From assembly GCA_001602455.1 (NCBI GenBank), contig CP012157.1, forward strand, positions 2,909,733 through 2,973,732: a DNA stretch of 64,000 nt, read 5' to 3'. How positions within the stretch are numbered: the first letter of the stretch is position 1; every line of letters starts with the position of its first letter. Source of the DNA: Betaproteobacteria bacterium UKL13-2 (lineage in GTDB: Bacteria > Pseudomonadota > Gammaproteobacteria > Burkholderiales > Usitatibacteraceae). The position numbers and the translations under genes are program-made. Shown in pieces: positions 45,353 through 54,460 of this stretch. The notes beneath the pieces were generated by a model, which saw nothing but the letters and a program-made list of their open reading frames with translations, did no database searches and was not told where the DNA came from.

Positions 45353-45401
45353 ACTAGGATTTCATAAATGGTGTCTGACCCCAATTTACTCATTGTAAAA
45401 A

Positions 45402-46235
45402 TTACTTAAGAAAGTCGCCTTGGAAAATGTACTTGGGAATGTAGTCTGATTCTACTTCTATAGTCATACCTCTCTCGTAAGCAATAGAAACCAAGCCTAA
45501 TATACCAACTGCTATAAATCCCCTAGGATCATTTTTCAAGTTCTCTTTACTCGAGTGTTTTTTGTGCCTTTCAAGAGCTTTAATGAGAGATTCATTGAAA
45601 GCTACACTATCATTTTCTAACAGACGAAAAAGCAAGTCTATCTCTGGAACTGCAATGTTGAGTGCCGCGTCTACTGTTCCCACTTTTATCACTTCTGGAT
45701 CAGTAGCCTTCATTGCTTCTATTACCCTTTGAGGGGTATCTGCTGCTCCTTTCCAAAAGCTCTGTAAAGCCTCTATTTGCAAGTACAGATATTCATCACT
45801 CCGAGTGGTTGTTTGTTTTAAAATATCAACGGGAATTTCAGCCAGTCTTTCATTTAGGTGACTTTCCCGACAGGCTACTCCTAGATAAAAACCATGTAGA
45901 CAACTAAGTCCAGTAGAGTAGCTATTGACACCAGCAGGTAACATTACAGGATCTCCTTCACCAGCAAAAACTTCATATTCTCCTTCTGGTAGGGAGGCAA
46001 GTTCACAAACACTTGTGAGAGAATAGGCGGCAATGCGTAAAGCCCGCCACAGTTGTATTGAATTCGGATCAAGAATACACTGATATCCCGCATAGGAACA
46101 GGCATTTCTCGCAAGTGTACCTAGATTAGCAGGCGCTTTGTGGATATTCTTGATGCTTTTCTCTAGCAGCCTGGCGTAATAATCGTAATCAGATTGAATA
46201 TCGTCAAGGTCTGCATTGTGTCGGGATATGTTCAT
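45402..46235 (-). CDS. Imm49-like immunity protein
   Basis: 277 codons from the ATG at 46235; a TTG four codons upstream is less likely. AT-rich relative to the flanking IS. The all-helical protein ends with NDPRGFIAVGILGLVSIAYERGMTIEVESDYIPKYIF, which from memory matches the C-terminal signature of Imm49 immunity proteins of polymorphic toxin systems. The central part (LPEGEYEVFAGEGDPVMLPAGVNSYSTGLSCLHGFYLGVACR) also fits. No toxin gene is adjacent, so it is an orphan brought in between IS91 copies c and d. Confidence 0.65.
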   Translation of the reverse strand: MNISRHNADLDDIQSDYDYYARLLEKSIKNIHKAPANLGTLARNACSYAGYQCILDPNSIQLWRALRIAAYSLTSVCELASLPEGEYEVFAGEGDPVMLPAGVNSYSTGLSCLHGFYLGVACRESHLNERLAEIPVDILKQTTTRSDEYLYLQIEALQSFWKGAADTPQRVIEAMKATDPEVIKVGTVDAALNIAVPEIDLLFRLLENDSVAFNESLIKALERHKKHSSKENLKNDPRGFIAVGILGLVSIAYERGMTIEVESDYIPKYIFQGDFLK

Positions 46236-46294
46236 AATATTTCTCAAATCAGGATTACCATTATTATATTCCCTATAAGGAGTACATATAATTA

Positions 46295-46474
46295 ATGAGA
46301 CGAAAATCTTTACTCAGGCAAAAAAAGTTCAGTATGTGGTTGAATGAGGTTGAGTTGAACAAACTCAAACTTGAGGCAGTGCGTCAGGGGGTAGCAATGT
46401 CAGAAATCATGCGGGATTATATTAGAAATCTACCTGAACCCCAAAATAATGGTGATAGCGCAGCGTGGCGGTAG
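46295..46474 (+). CDS. Small ribbon-helix-helix-like protein
   Basis: 59 codons, ATG at 46295, AAGGAG about 13 bp upstream. The peptide KFSMWLNEVELNKLKLEAVRQGVAMSEIMRDYIRNLP has the strand-helix-helix pattern of CopG/RHH DNA-binding proteins. It lies on the opposite strand to the Imm49-like gene and 60 bp from its start, sharing the intergenic promoter region. It could be an antitoxin or repressor without its partner. Confidence 0.55.
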   Translation: MRRKSLLRQKKFSMWLNEVELNKLKLEAVRQGVAMSEIMRDYIRNLPEPQNNGDSAAWR

Positions 46475-46573
46475 CCATAGTTTTATCGAGAGAAGCACTG
46501 CACCTATACCTACGGCTATGATGATCTGGATGACTCGCCCAAGTCGTGCCACCGAGCAGCATCAGTTTCCCAA

Positions 46574-48417
46574 GCGGATAGGAAATCCAACCACATGAGG
46601 GCGATTATGACCCATGTTTTGGGCATCACAGGCCTTCAGCCTGGGTCTGCCTGAGCGCTTGTTCAAGGCCAGTCGCCCGAGATTTTTCGGTTTGCGCATT
46701 TTTGGGCAGCACCAGGCGCAGCCCTACCCCGCAGCGTTGGCCAAACCGCTGTTGCCTTCCCTCACCAACTGATGCGCTGATCGACCTCAAAGTCCGGCGC
46801 AGGTTGGGCCGCTTCGTCCCAATCTGGCTCAACCTCGACACCCTCGCCCATGGGCGCGTCGCACCCGTCCCACAGCGGTGGCCCGCGTGCTGGTGTGATG
46901 CGCGGTGGCTCTGTCTCCACCCCGATGTGATCCAGTATTTGGCGAATGTCAGCGCTGTAGGTGATGAAGGCGATGATGCGCATTTGCCCGCCACAGATGG
47001 GGCACAGCAGCGGGAACACCTCGTAGATGCGGGCAATCAGCACCGCCCACAGGTAGTGCGCTGGGCGCTTAGGCTGCACCGGCTGGGTCGGCTCGGCCTG
47101 GGTTAGGAGTGGGTTGCCTGCCTCAGGTGCCGCTGCGCCCGCGACCGCCCCTGTGCTGGCTGGCTCAGCTTGCACCTGCGCCGGTGGCGGTGGTTTCGCC
47201 GGTTGCGCCGGTTGCACCACTGCATCTTGTGCCAGCGCCGTGACAGCAGGCCTCAAAGGTGAGTTCGGTGCCAGAACGCCGAAATACCGGTGGCGATGCG
47301 TTCGCGGTGGTGGCACCAGTGCGGCAATGCGGGCTATGAGTTCGAGCGGCGTGAGGTGCAGCTCATCTGCCTGTGCCCCGTGCTTTGCACCTCGGTTTGC
47401 GTTGCGTTGGTCGCGCCGGTCACTGCCTGGCTCGCTGCGCTGCTTGGCGCAGCGGTAGACCAACTCGCTGCCCGCTTTGTGCAGCCGTTCCATTGCAAAC
47501 GGGGGCCGTGCGCAGTACCGCAGCAAGCGCTCCAACCCCGCTCGGTCTTGTGCTGCTATGCACACGCTGGTGTCCACCGAAAACCCACTGTGTTTGTACC
47601 CCAGCATCTCCTGGGCCTCGAAGCCTTCGAGCAGGCCCCGGCCCACAAAGGCGCGCAGGATGCGTCGGCGCAAACTGGCCTGGGCTTTGGCCACCGCTTC
47701 GGTGTCGATGCCGGTGGCCGGGTGGAAGATGACACCCGGCGCACAGGCTTGCGCACAGGCTTGGGCACGGGCTTGAGCTTGAGCGGCAGCACCGCCCTCG
47801 CCCGCCACTTCCTCAAACACGCCATCGACTGCGCAGACGTGGAAGTGCACATGCTCATTGAGGCTGGAGCCAAAGCGGTGGATGAAGGCGACTGCGCCGA
47901 TGTGCAGTGCTGCGTTGTCTGCATTGGCCGCACCCGGGCTGTTGACTTGCAGCGTTTGTGCAATGACCCGCAGAAAGATGCGCAGCACCATGCCCAGCAC
48001 CGCGCCATCTCGCTGCATGAAGTAACGCAGTCGCTTGGGCACTGACAACACCCACTGGCGCACCGGCAGGCGAGGGAAGACGTGGTCGGTGAGGTGTGCC
48101 GCCGTCTCGGACATGCGCCGCGCGTTGCAGGATGGGCACACGCCCCGGCCCTTGCAGGAGAAGGCGACAAGAAAGTCGTGCCCGCAGTCACCGCAGCGGG
48201 CGCGGGCAAAGCCGTGCGCAAAGATGCCGCACTCCAGATATTTCTCGAAGGCTTTGCGCACATAGGATTTGGGGCTGTGGTGGTCGCCCTGCCCGTCGAA
48301 CTGGCCCGCGCTGGCCAGCTCAAGCCAGCTCTCGTAGTGCTCGGCCACCGTTTGGTAGAGCAGCGTGCGTTCGGGGTGGCGCCGGTTGTAGAGCTTGGGT
48401 TTGGAGTTGGTTGGCAT
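46574..48417 (-). mobile_element. IS91-type element, copy d (full transposase)
   Basis: The common end GCGGATAGGAAATCCAACC starts at 46574, preceded by CAAG, a tetranucleotide known as an IS91 target. The upstream side diverges from copies b and e right at the transposase start. It is followed by a small GC hairpin and T-run (about 48420-48440), then AT-rich DNA. Confidence 0.82.
46762..48417 (-). CDS. IS91-type HUH transposase (copy d)
   Basis: 551 codons, intact. Same domains as copy b: N-terminal CGDCGHDF and CPSCNARRM zinc motifs, EHVHFHVC nuclease motif, catalytic-type tyrosine in LERLLRYCARPPFAMERL, and C-terminal CPICGGQ. It differs at the N-terminus (MPTNSKPKLYNRR) and around residues 280-330, and has the longer linker QPAQPAKPPPPAQVQ. 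With copy b it is one of two complete transposases that could drive the others in trans. Confidence 0.87.
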   Translation of the reverse strand: MPTNSKPKLYNRRHPERTLLYQTVAEHYESWLELASAGQFDGQGDHHSPKSYVRKAFEKYLECGIFAHGFARARCGDCGHDFLVAFSCKGRGVCPSCNARRMSETAAHLTDHVFPRLPVRQWVLSVPKRLRYFMQRDGAVLGMVLRIFLRVIAQTLQVNSPGAANADNAALHIGAVAFIHRFGSSLNEHVHFHVCAVDGVFEEVAGEGGAAAQAQARAQACAQACAPGVIFHPATGIDTEAVAKAQASLRRRILRAFVGRGLLEGFEAQEMLGYKHSGFSVDTSVCIAAQDRAGLERLLRYCARPPFAMERLHKAGSELVYRCAKQRSEPGSDRRDQRNANRGAKHGAQADELHLTPLELIARIAALVPPPRTHRHRYFGVLAPNSPLRPAVTALAQDAVVQPAQPAKPPPPAQVQAEPASTGAVAGAAAPEAGNPLLTQAEPTQPVQPKRPAHYLWAVLIARIYEVFPLLCPICGGQMRIIAFITYSADIRQILDHIGVETEPPRITPARGPPLWDGCDAPMGEGVEVEPDWDEAAQPAPDFEVDQRISW

Positions 48418-48613
48418 TGCCCGTCAAGGGGCTTTTTTATTCAGGTTAGTGCTTTACGCGATCGGCGGAACTGCCGCCTTTTGGACAATCGGCCGAGTCA
48501 TTCGAATTTTTAGCTCTGTGACTATTTCAGGCTTCCCTGAAGAATCTATATTTGCTAGAGAAAATGTGTCTTCTGACTTAAATAAATTAATTAATCTGCT
48601 TACATTGTCCATA

Positions 48614-49150
48614 TTAACATAAAAGGATTGAAAAGCTATTATCTGGTGTTTGTTTAGCAAGTTCAAAATCTAGATCTTTTATCATATTATAGGTTGCTAA
48701 AAGAACATTGTCTGTTTCATCTTTTACGAATAATCCATAAATATACAGTTGAGGAAACAAAACAAATTTTCGATTTTTATCTACCAAAGCAACTTCACTA
48801 AAATCTCCTGATTCCAAAAAATACATTTGCCAATTCAATGGAGTTGCTTGTTGAAAACAAAAAGCATATAAATACCCAAATTCAAAAGCAGTTTTTTCAT
48901 AATCCTTCACTTTGATGTCACCATTACATACTGCATCTACATATACTCTAATGCATCTTAAAATGATTTCGTGAGGTGCTTTATATATATCGCCTGCTAT
49001 GGTTAAATTTTGAATTTGTTCTTCGGATATTGGTACTATACCTTTAGATAAACAAGATTTGACTTTAATCAATTTCTTGAAAGCCTTTTCAGCTTTTTTC
49101 TCAATATCCTTAACTTCACTAACGCTTAAATCTGATAACTTGGTTGTCAT
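48614..49150 (-). CDS. AT-rich gene of unknown function
   Basis: 178 codons, AT-rich. Lysine-rich helical N-terminus (VSEVKDIEKKAEKAFKKLIKVKSCL), then KAPHEIILRCIRVYVDAVCNGDIKVKDYEKTAFEFGYLYAFCFQQATPLNWQMYFLESGDF. No family recognised. The composition is like the Imm5- and Imm49-like genes in the same array, so an immunity or related function is possible but unsupported. It lies between IS91 copy d and the AlbA_2 gene. Confidence 0.5.
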   Translation of the reverse strand: MTTKLSDLSVSEVKDIEKKAEKAFKKLIKVKSCLSKGIVPISEEQIQNLTIAGDIYKAPHEIILRCIRVYVDAVCNGDIKVKDYEKTAFEFGYLYAFCFQQATPLNWQMYFLESGDFSEVALVDKNRKFVLFPQLYIYGLFVKDETDNVLLATYNMIKDLDFELAKQTPDNSFSILLC

Positions 49151-49219
49151 AATTGATTATTTATTTTTTGAAAAAATTTGTTAATAAATTCAGATTAAAA
49201 AATGCACTTGATAATTTTC

Positions 49220-50527
49220 TTACTTCCTATTGTTGTAGAATTTCCGGATATCATAACCAAGACGAATGGACATCTCATAATAGGATTCATTTTCATTTTC
49301 TCGTATTTTCTCATAAAGTTCTCTACGAAGGTGGGAAAAGCGAAAATCTAAACGTTCCAAAGTCATAGTGTTTTGTTGTGCGGGAGTCAAAAGTCCCGCC
49401 CTGAGCACCTTCAAATAGGCCGGGTCAAACGGGAACTCCAGCCACATGTCGTAAGGGTCATAGCGCAGCACAGGTTTGGGCGTGCCCGCCGCTTCGCAAG
49501 CCGCAAAAATGCGCTCCACCCCACGGCCCCAGGCCTCGATCTCGCCAGCCCTGAAAAAAGCATTGGCAATCGCAGGGTTGTAGGGGCTGGACGAATGCGC
49601 GCCCAGCAGCGTGTACAGTGTCCAGCCCTCGGGCAACACAGCGGGGTTCCACATGCGCAAGCGGTTTTCGTACACACGAATCTGCACGGGCGCGGTCACC
49701 GCATAATCGCGGTGCACCAGTGCATTCAGCAGTGCTTCGCGCAGCGCCGCACGCGGCACCGGAAAGGTCTCCACCCGCACAATGCCGTCGTACGAGATCA
49801 CAGCCTTCAGGTACTTGGTCAGCAACAAGTCCAGCGTGTTCTTGACTTGGTGAAACAAGTCGCCCTCCACCTCGTCGTGGTACAGCAGCTCGGTCTCAGA
49901 CTCAAAAAAGCCCACTTTCACAAATGCACCCGTCACAAAGCGCTGGGGGTCTGCCGCAAACAACAAGGCGGCGGCACGCTTGAAATACGCTCCCTCTTTC
50001 AGTCGCAACTTGTCCAGCAAATGGGCATCACTCTCGACCAAGGTTTCGGCATCGAGCCGCCCGCTGCGCTGGGCCAACTGGCGAAACCGCGCCATGGCCG
50101 GGGCCGACACATCGTCCAAGCTGAACTGGGGCAGCGGCACGCCGTCCCAAGTGCGACCATGGCGACCCAACAAAAAACGGTCCAGCGCCGCACCTTTGAG
50201 TTCTTGCAGCGTACTGCCGCTGCGCATGTAGTAATGGCCCCGGTAGCTGATCGGGTTGGGGTAAGCCTGCACCACCACCTCTAGGTAGGGCAACTCAGCT
50301 TCGGTATGCAGGCTCACATCCACCACGATCCCCAGCAGGTCGCGCACCTTGTTGGGCAAGTCTTCCAGCAGCTTGGCTGCATCAGGCGCGCCGACCACTT
50401 GGCCCTTGTCGTTCACCCCCAGCAGCAAGCGCCCGCCTTGCGCATTGGCAAAGCCGCACACCCAACGCAGATAGTCATCGCACCAGGTTTCTTTCCATTC
50501 GGTGTGCTGAGATTCTTGCTTGAACAT
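49220..50527 (-). CDS. AlbA_2/HATPase_c_4 ATP-binding protein, 3' end probably fused
   Basis: 435 codons from the ATG at 50527 (MFKQESQHTEWKETWCDDYLRWVCGFANAQGGRLLLGVNDKGQVVG), which is the AlbA_2 (Schlafen-like, DNA-binding) domain. The later REALLNALVHRDYAVTAPVQIRVYENRLRMWNPAVLPEG and GEIEAWGRGVERI form the ATPase-like C-terminal domain of these regulators. The last about 48 codons (after 49365) are AT-rich, unlike the rest, and follow a hairpin (GCGGGA/TCCCGC at 49380-49398). The natural 3' end has therefore probably been replaced by foreign DNA. It neighbours an adenine deaminase gene with 25 bp between. Confidence 0.72.
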   Translation of the reverse strand: MFKQESQHTEWKETWCDDYLRWVCGFANAQGGRLLLGVNDKGQVVGAPDAAKLLEDLPNKVRDLLGIVVDVSLHTEAELPYLEVVVQAYPNPISYRGHYYMRSGSTLQELKGAALDRFLLGRHGRTWDGVPLPQFSLDDVSAPAMARFRQLAQRSGRLDAETLVESDAHLLDKLRLKEGAYFKRAAALLFAADPQRFVTGAFVKVGFFESETELLYHDEVEGDLFHQVKNTLDLLLTKYLKAVISYDGIVRVETFPVPRAALREALLNALVHRDYAVTAPVQIRVYENRLRMWNPAVLPEGWTLYTLLGAHSSSPYNPAIANAFFRAGEIEAWGRGVERIFAACEAAGTPKPVLRYDPYDMWLEFPFDPAYLKVLRAGLLTPAQQNTMTLERLDFRFSHLRRELYEKIRENENESYYEMSIRLGYDIRKFYNNRK

Positions 50528-50552
50528 CGCGCCATTTTGACAGGCAACGCTT

Positions 50553-51602
50553 TCAATCCTGCTCCGCAAACCCCTGAAAACACGCTTTCAGTTCATGCAT
50601 CCAGCGGTGCTTGTCTTCTTCTGCCGCGAAGCTCGCCTCAATGCTGTTGGCGGCCAATTTGTAGGCTTGCTGGGCGTTCAGGTGCAGCGCGGCAAAAGTC
50701 TGCAGGTAGTTGTCGTTCAGGTAGCCCCCAAAGTAAGCCGGGTCATCCGAATTGATGGTCACGCACAGACCAGCGTCCAGCATCTGCCCCAGGTTGTGAT
50801 CGGCCAGGTTTTTGAACACACACAGCTTGAGGTTGGACAGCGGGCACACCGTGAGCGGCATCTGTTCTTCAGCCAGTCGCTTCATCAGCGCAGCATCGTG
50901 GATGGCTTGCACGCCGTGGTCGATGCGCTCGACTTTCAGCACGTCCAAGGCGCTCCAGATGTAGGCGGGTGGACCTTCTTCGCCCGCGTGGGCCACGACA
51001 TGCAGGCCCAGTTCACGGGCACGGGCGAAGGCGCGGGCAAACTTTTCGGGCGGGTGGCCCAGCTCGCTCGAATCCAGCCCCACGCCGATGAAGTGTTCGC
51101 GCCAGGGCATGGCTTCTTCGAGTGTGGCCAAAGCGTCGTCTTCAGGCAGGTGGCGCAAGAAACACAAGATCAAATCGGCGCTGATGTTCAGTCGTGTGCG
51201 CGCATCGCGGCAGGCGCGGCTCAGGCCTTCGATGACCGCGCCCATGGCCACGCCGCGTGCGGTGTGGGTTTGCGGGTCAAAAAACAGCTCGGCACGCACC
51301 ACATGGTCGGCGGCGGCTTTTTCAAAATAAGCCCAAGCCATGTCGTAAAAGTCTTGCTCGTACAGCAGCACGCTGGCCCCGGCGTAATACAGGTCCAGAA
51401 AACTTTGCAGATTGGTGAAGGCATAAGCGCTGCGCAAGGCGGCTACATCGGCATAAGGCAGTTGCACACCGTTGCGCTTGGCCAGCACAAAAATCAGCTC
51501 GGGCTCCAAAGAGCCTTCGATGTGGATGTGCAGCTCGGCCTTGGGCATGGCGCGCAGCAACTCGGGCAAACGCGAATGGGAAACCGCGTGGACTTTGAAC
51601 AT
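50553..51602 (-). CDS. Adenosine/adenine deaminase family protein
   Basis: 349 codons from the ATG at 51602, with AAGGAGG 8 bp upstream; the ATG at 51608 is too close to that site. Metal ligands are in KAELHIHIEGSLEPEL (HxH), HVVAHAGEEGPPAYIWSALDVLKVERIDHG (His and Glu) and NSDDPAYFGGY (Asp). The NSDDPAYFGGY form is typical of the adenine-deaminase branch rather than classical adenosine deaminase. It hydrolyses adenine or adenosine to hypoxanthine or inosine in purine salvage. The codon style is GC-rich, unlike the AT-rich neighbours. It ends at IS91 copy e. Confidence 0.85.
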   Translation of the reverse strand: MFKVHAVSHSRLPELLRAMPKAELHIHIEGSLEPELIFVLAKRNGVQLPYADVAALRSAYAFTNLQSFLDLYYAGASVLLYEQDFYDMAWAYFEKAAADHVVRAELFFDPQTHTARGVAMGAVIEGLSRACRDARTRLNISADLILCFLRHLPEDDALATLEEAMPWREHFIGVGLDSSELGHPPEKFARAFARARELGLHVVAHAGEEGPPAYIWSALDVLKVERIDHGVQAIHDAALMKRLAEEQMPLTVCPLSNLKLCVFKNLADHNLGQMLDAGLCVTINSDDPAYFGGYLNDNYLQTFAALHLNAQQAYKLAANSIEASFAAEEDKHRWMHELKACFQGFAEQD

Positions 51603-51818
51603 GCTCATTCCTCCTTGAAAAACGCTGCCCGCGGATAGGAAATCCAACCGCATGAGGGCGATTATGACCCATGTTTTGGGCATCACAGGCCTTCAGCCTG
51701 GGTCTGCCTGAGCGCTTGTTCAAGGCCAGTCGCCCGAGATTTTTCGGTTTGCGCATTTTTGGGCAGCACCAGGCGCAGCCCTGCCCCGCAGCGTTGGCCA
51801 AACCGCTGTTGCCTTCCC

Positions 51819-53474
51819 TCACCAACTGATGCGCTGATCGACCTCAAAGTCCGGCGCAGGTTGGGCCGCTTCGTCCCAATCTGGCTCAACCTCGACACCC
51901 TCGCCCATGGGCGCATCGCACCCGTCCCACAGCGGTGGCCCGCGTGCTGGTGTGATGCGCGGTGGCTCTGTCTCCACCCCGATGTGATCCAGTATTTGGC
52001 GAATGTCGGCGCTGTAGGTGACGAAGGCGATGATGCGCATTTGCCCGCCACAGATGGGGCATACCAGCGGGAACACCTCGTAGATGCGGGCAATCAGCAC
52101 CGCCCACAGGTAGTGCGCTGGGCGCTTAGGCTGCACCGGCTGGGTCGGCTCGGCCTAGGTTAGGAGTGGGTTGCCTGCCTCAGGTGCCGCTGCGCCCGCG
52201 ACCGCCCCTGTGCTGGCTGGCTCAGCTTGCACCTGCGCCGGTGGCGGTGGTTTCGCCGGTTGCGCCGGTTGCACCACTGCATCTTGTGCCAGCGCCGTGA
52301 CAGCAGGCCTCAAGGGTGAGTTCGGTGCCAGAACGCCGAAATACCGATGGCGATGCGTTCGCGGTGGTGGCACCAGTGCGGCAATGCGGGCTATGAGTTC
52401 GAGCGGCGTGAGGTGCAGCTCATCTGCCTGTGCCCCGTGCTTTGCACCTCGGTTTGCGTTGCGTTGGTCGCGCCGGTCACTGCCTGGCTCGCTGCGCTGC
52501 TTGGCGCAGCGGTAGACCAACTCGCTGCCCGCTTTGTGCAGCCGTTCCATTGCAAACGGGGGCCGTGCGCAGTACCGCAGCAAGCGCTCCAACCCCGCTC
52601 GGTCTTGTGCTGCTATGCACACGCTGGTGTCTACCGAAAACCCACTGTGTTTGTACCCCAGCATCTCCTGGGCCTCGAAGCCTTCGAGCAGGCCCCGGCC
52701 CACAAAGGCGCGCAGGATGCGTCGGCGCAAGTTGGCTTGGGCTTTGGCCACCGCTTCGGTGTCGATGCCGGTGGCCGGGTGGAAGATGACACCCGGCGCA
52801 CAGGCTTGCGCACAGGCTTGGGCACGGGCTTGAGCTTGAGCGGCAGCACCGCCCTCGCCCGCCACTTCCTCAAACACGCCATCGACTGCGCAGACGTGGA
52901 AGTGCACATGCTCATTGAGGCTGGAGCCAAAGCGGTGGATGAAGGCGACTGCGCCGATGTGCAGTGCTGCGTTGTCTGCATTGGCCGCACCCGGGCTGTT
53001 GACTTGCAGCGTTTGTGCAATGACCCGCAGAAAGATGCGCAGCACCATGCCCAGCACCGCGCCATCTCGCTGCATGAAGTAACGCAGTCGCTTGGGCACT
53101 GACAACACCCACTGGCGCACCGGCAGGCGAGGGAAGACGTGGTCGGTGAGGTGTGCCGCCGTCTCGGACATGCGCCGCGCGTTGCAGGATGGGCACACGC
53201 CCCGGCCCTTGCAGGAGAAGGCGACAAGAAAGTCGTGCCCGCAGTCACCGCAGCGGGCGCGGGCAAAGCCGTGCGCAAAGATGCCGCACTCCAGATATTT
53301 CTCGAAGGCTTTGCGCACATAGGATTTGGGGCTGTGGTGGTCGCCCTGCCCGTCGAACTGGCCCGCGCTGGCCAGCTCAAGCCAGCTCTCGTAGTGCTCG
53401 GCCACCGTTTGGTAGAGCAGCGTGCGCTCGGGGTGGCGCGGGTTGTAGAGCTTGGGCTTGGATGTAGTCGGCAT
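51819..53474 (-). pseudogene. IS91-type transposase with amber stop (copy e)
   Basis: The frame is the same as copy d, but a CAG (Gln in NPLLTQAEP) has become TAG at 52155-52157. This splits the gene into a 439-codon N-terminal part, which keeps the zinc-binding, HUH and tyrosine motifs, and a C-terminal remnant. The truncated protein would lack the C-terminal cysteine domain. Whether it retains activity is unknown. Confidence 0.85.
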
Positions 53475-53477
53475 GAG

Positions 53478-53497
53478 TACTGTGCAAATACACAGTA
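53478..53497. promoter_or_regulatory. LexA-like box upstream of IS91 transposase (copy e)
   Basis: Same TACTGT-N8-ACAGTA site as at 43497, part of the duplicated block. Confidence 0.58.
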
Positions 53498-53767
53498 TTT
53501 TGCAGATTTCTCCTCAGCCGGGCTGCGCAGCAAAAACGCAAGCATGATGCGCTTCGCATACACGACAAAGGAGAATTAAACCCTGAGATTGTAGGAGCCT
53601 ATATGAGTGCCTACAGGAAAAATGTTAGCGAAGGCGTATTTGCTTATACTGATGAAGCTAATCGTCGGCGAAAAGCCAAGTTTTTCCAATTTGCAGCAAG
53701 GAGCGGAATGGGTTACGAAAACTTTCGCGACGCGGTGAGCATTTTTCTTGATTGGAAGGGATTGGAA

Positions 53768-54055
53768 ATGTCGTACTGCCGAACTAGATTGTGCCAACTG
53801 TTCACGGCGTTTTGCATGATTGGTCTATCAGGTTGCTCCACAGCTGCTTGGTATGATTTTTTTCAGAGTGCCGCCCAAAGCCGCTGTAGCGAACTCAAGA
53901 CAGACGTTGACAGGCGTAGTTGTTTGGCCCGCAATAGTTATTCTTACGAAACCTACAAGAAGGAGCGTGAGGGAACGGCGCCGCAGAAATTGAATAGCCC
54001 GCCTACGGGAACCCCACCATTTTCAGAACCGGTAGTCCCTTTGCCCGCACACTAA
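53768..54055 (+). CDS. Small lipoprotein of unknown function (unit 2)
   Basis: 95 codons, same translation as 43787-44074, with signal peptide and LSGC lipobox. Present because of the block duplication. Confidence 0.55.
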   Translation: MSYCRTRLCQLFTAFCMIGLSGCSTAAWYDFFQSAAQSRCSELKTDVDRRSCLARNSYSYETYKKEREGTAPQKLNSPPTGTPPFSEPVVPLPAH

Positions 54056-54144
54056 GGCTAGGTTGAGGCGGTATTTGGAGTTGCCGCATATGTGACGCGG
54101 TGAGAGGCTGAATGGAGAAAGCCTGCCGGAAACGCCCGTTGTTA

Positions 54145-54459
54145 TTAGCGTTTCGGTGCTTTGTCGACGTACTCAAACACCTTGATGACGCGAGAAACAC
54201 CGGAGGTGGTGCGCGCAACTTCTGCAGCCGCGTCGCCTTCTTCCTTGGTGACGATGCCCAAGAGGTAGACAATGCTTGCTTCCGTGACGATCTTTACGTG
54301 GTTCGACGAAAAACCCTTCGCACCAAGGAAACGCGTTTTGACGTTGGTGGTGATCAGGGTATCGTTTGATCTTGCGGCGAGTGAGGATTTCCCCCCGACC
54401 GTCAACTCATTGGTCACGTTCTTTACGCTACCAATCTTGCGGATCGCTTCGCCAATGTC
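54145..54459 (-). pseudogene. BON-domain protein, C-terminal fragment (unit 2)
   Basis: Same fragment as 44164-44478, joined to the IS91 end at the same base. The exact sharing of this junction shows that the duplication came after the IS91 insertion into the BON gene. Confidence 0.75.
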
Positions 54460-54460
54460 A

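Larger units (their letters stand above)
41677..45390. repeat. Large duplicated block, unit 1 (about 3.7 kb)
   Basis: This block (IS91 copy b, lipoprotein gene, BON fragment, IS91 copy c and GTCTGACCCCAATTTAC) recurs at 51631-55371 in the same orientation with the same gene order and junctions. The main difference is a 27-bp indel in the transposase proline-rich linker. The left border of both is exactly the IS91 end; the right border is the TTTCATAAATGGTGTCTGAC motif after the truncated IS91 copy. Confidence 0.85.
51631..53497 (-). mobile_element. IS91-type element, copy e (transposase broken)
   Basis: Same start motif GCGGATAGGAAATCCAACCG and organisation as copy b, with 27 bp more in the linker. 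It is the left part of the second copy of the large duplicated block. Confidence 0.82.

Noticed and set aside
48418-48450. A third copy of the dispersed inverted-end element (ATTCAGGTTAG)
   Set aside because: Only 11 bp match and there is no interior similarity or second end; it may be chance.
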